64,000 nt of DNA from Litoreibacter roseus. GTDB lineage: Bacteria; Pseudomonadota; Alphaproteobacteria; Rhodobacterales; Rhodobacteraceae. This document shows, piece after piece, positions 63,784 through 64,000 of the stretch. Both the position numbers and the translations under genes were made by a program. Within the stretch, counting starts at the first letter, position 1. Every line of letters begins with the position of its first letter. The notes beneath the pieces were generated by a model. That model saw only the letters and a list, made by a program, of their open reading frames with translations. It was not told where the DNA came from and searched no databases. The stretch covers positions 1,302,001 through 1,366,000 of the forward strand of contig NZ_BLJE01000002.1 in assembly GCF_009811795.1 (NCBI RefSeq), written 5' to 3'.

Positions 63784-63929
63784 ACCAGTGGTGAAGCACT
63801 GGCCCGATCAAGGAGATTCCCCAGCTTGACTGGAATGCAGCCAGACCCGCAAAAGTCTTGCCGCGTTGATAAAGGAACCGCCGCAGGTTTATCTATTCCT
63901 AAATTCCGATCAGTTTTTCCGATCAATCC
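63784..63929. repeat. Copy B of a duplicated non-coding element
   Basis: Blocks shared with copy A in the same order: GGTGAAGCACTGGCCCGA, CAAGGAG, CTGGAAT, GCCAGACC, TATTCCTAAATTCCGATCA, CCGATCAATC. Internal spacing differs by small insertions and deletions, as expected for a diverged duplicate. The AG-rich stretch just before this copy is not present before copy A. Confidence 0.65.
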
Positions 63930-64000
63930 AAAGGATTTGGCGGGAAGAAGGAAACACCTGCGGCCCGAAGCTGACCTTTAGCATCATCGCAACGCATTTC

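Larger units (their letters stand above)
63446..64000. other. 555-base region at the right edge without a supported gene
   Basis: No ORF here has a ribosome binding site and a recognisable product. The only sizeable frame, on the minus strand (63612-63926), is interrupted in logic by the repeat unit described separately and has arginine/proline-rich shadow-like composition. The region contains two diverged copies of a non-coding element and an AG-rich stretch near 63760-63778. Confidence 0.5.

Noticed and set aside
63612-63926. Minus-strand ORF of 104 codons at the right edge
   Set aside because: It spans copy B of the non-coding repeat, has no clear ribosome binding site and no recognisable product.

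Overview
This window looks like a chromosomal segment of an alphaproteobacterium of the Rhodobacteraceae, probably the Roseobacter group. The evidence is the moderately high GC, the gene families (PccR/ScfR next to propionyl-CoA carboxylase, HdaA beside polyphosphate kinase, choXWV with betC and betA, DUF6497 and DUF1127 proteins, a short acidic lipoprotein) and the HWE-type histidine kinase. I see no insertion sequence, prophage, integrase or CRISPR array. Almost everything is dense housekeeping and metabolic DNA, often with 4-base ATGA overlaps or shared stop codons.

Layout. 0-2.3 kb: a Tat-exported SMP-30-type lactonase (cut by the left edge), a glycosyltransferase-like protein and a small lipoprotein. 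2.4-7.8 kb: histidine biosynthesis on the minus strand (hisB-hisH, hisA, hisF-hisE, then an MFS exporter), with two small exported proteins on the opposite strand between the his blocks. 7.9-11.2 kb: an SDR and DJ-1/PfpI pair with a divergent LysR, then a second LysR. 11.7-13.9 kb: egtB-egtD for ergothioneine. 14-18.4 kb: a CheB-CheR-PAS-HWE kinase with a single-domain response regulator, divergent from a short LOV photoreceptor. 18.5-25.5 kb: tRNA-Gly, a three-gene TerB/DnaJ-EEP nuclease operon, folate and phosphodiesterase genes, an SLC13/RCK transporter and a DUF1127 protein. 25.5-30.7 kb: a second SLC13/RCK transporter, yebC, an argP-type regulator divergent from lysE, and a DMT exporter.

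30.7-37.8 kb is a choline block: choX, choW and choV on the minus strand, divergent from choline sulfatase and choline dehydrogenase, followed by a HAD-fold protein that has lost both motif I aspartates. betB and betI are not present. 37.8-50.7 kb is a propionyl-CoA block: the regulator pccR, pccB, pccA and methylmalonyl-CoA mutase. TTTGCAA-type sites lie upstream of pccR and pccB, and several small lipoproteins and hypothetical genes lie between the enzymes. This would carry propionyl-CoA to succinyl-CoA; the epimerase must be elsewhere. 51.9-58.7 kb: AI-2E-type permease, hdaA, ppk, ppx and a GCS2-type carboxylate-amine ligase. 58.8-60 kb: a cupin-ArsR-SRPBCC operon behind a strong inverted-repeat operator. 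60-63.4 kb: a YraQ/DUF318-type permease, a LysR and proS. The last 550 bases carry no convincing gene but hold two diverged copies of a roughly 150-160 base non-coding element about 312 bases apart.

The points most worth following up are the LOV gene with an apparent CTG start beside the large HWE kinase, the HAD pseudoenzyme behind betA, the repeated element after proS, and the predicted operators for PccR and for the ArsR protein. None of these is proven to be a new system from sequence alone.
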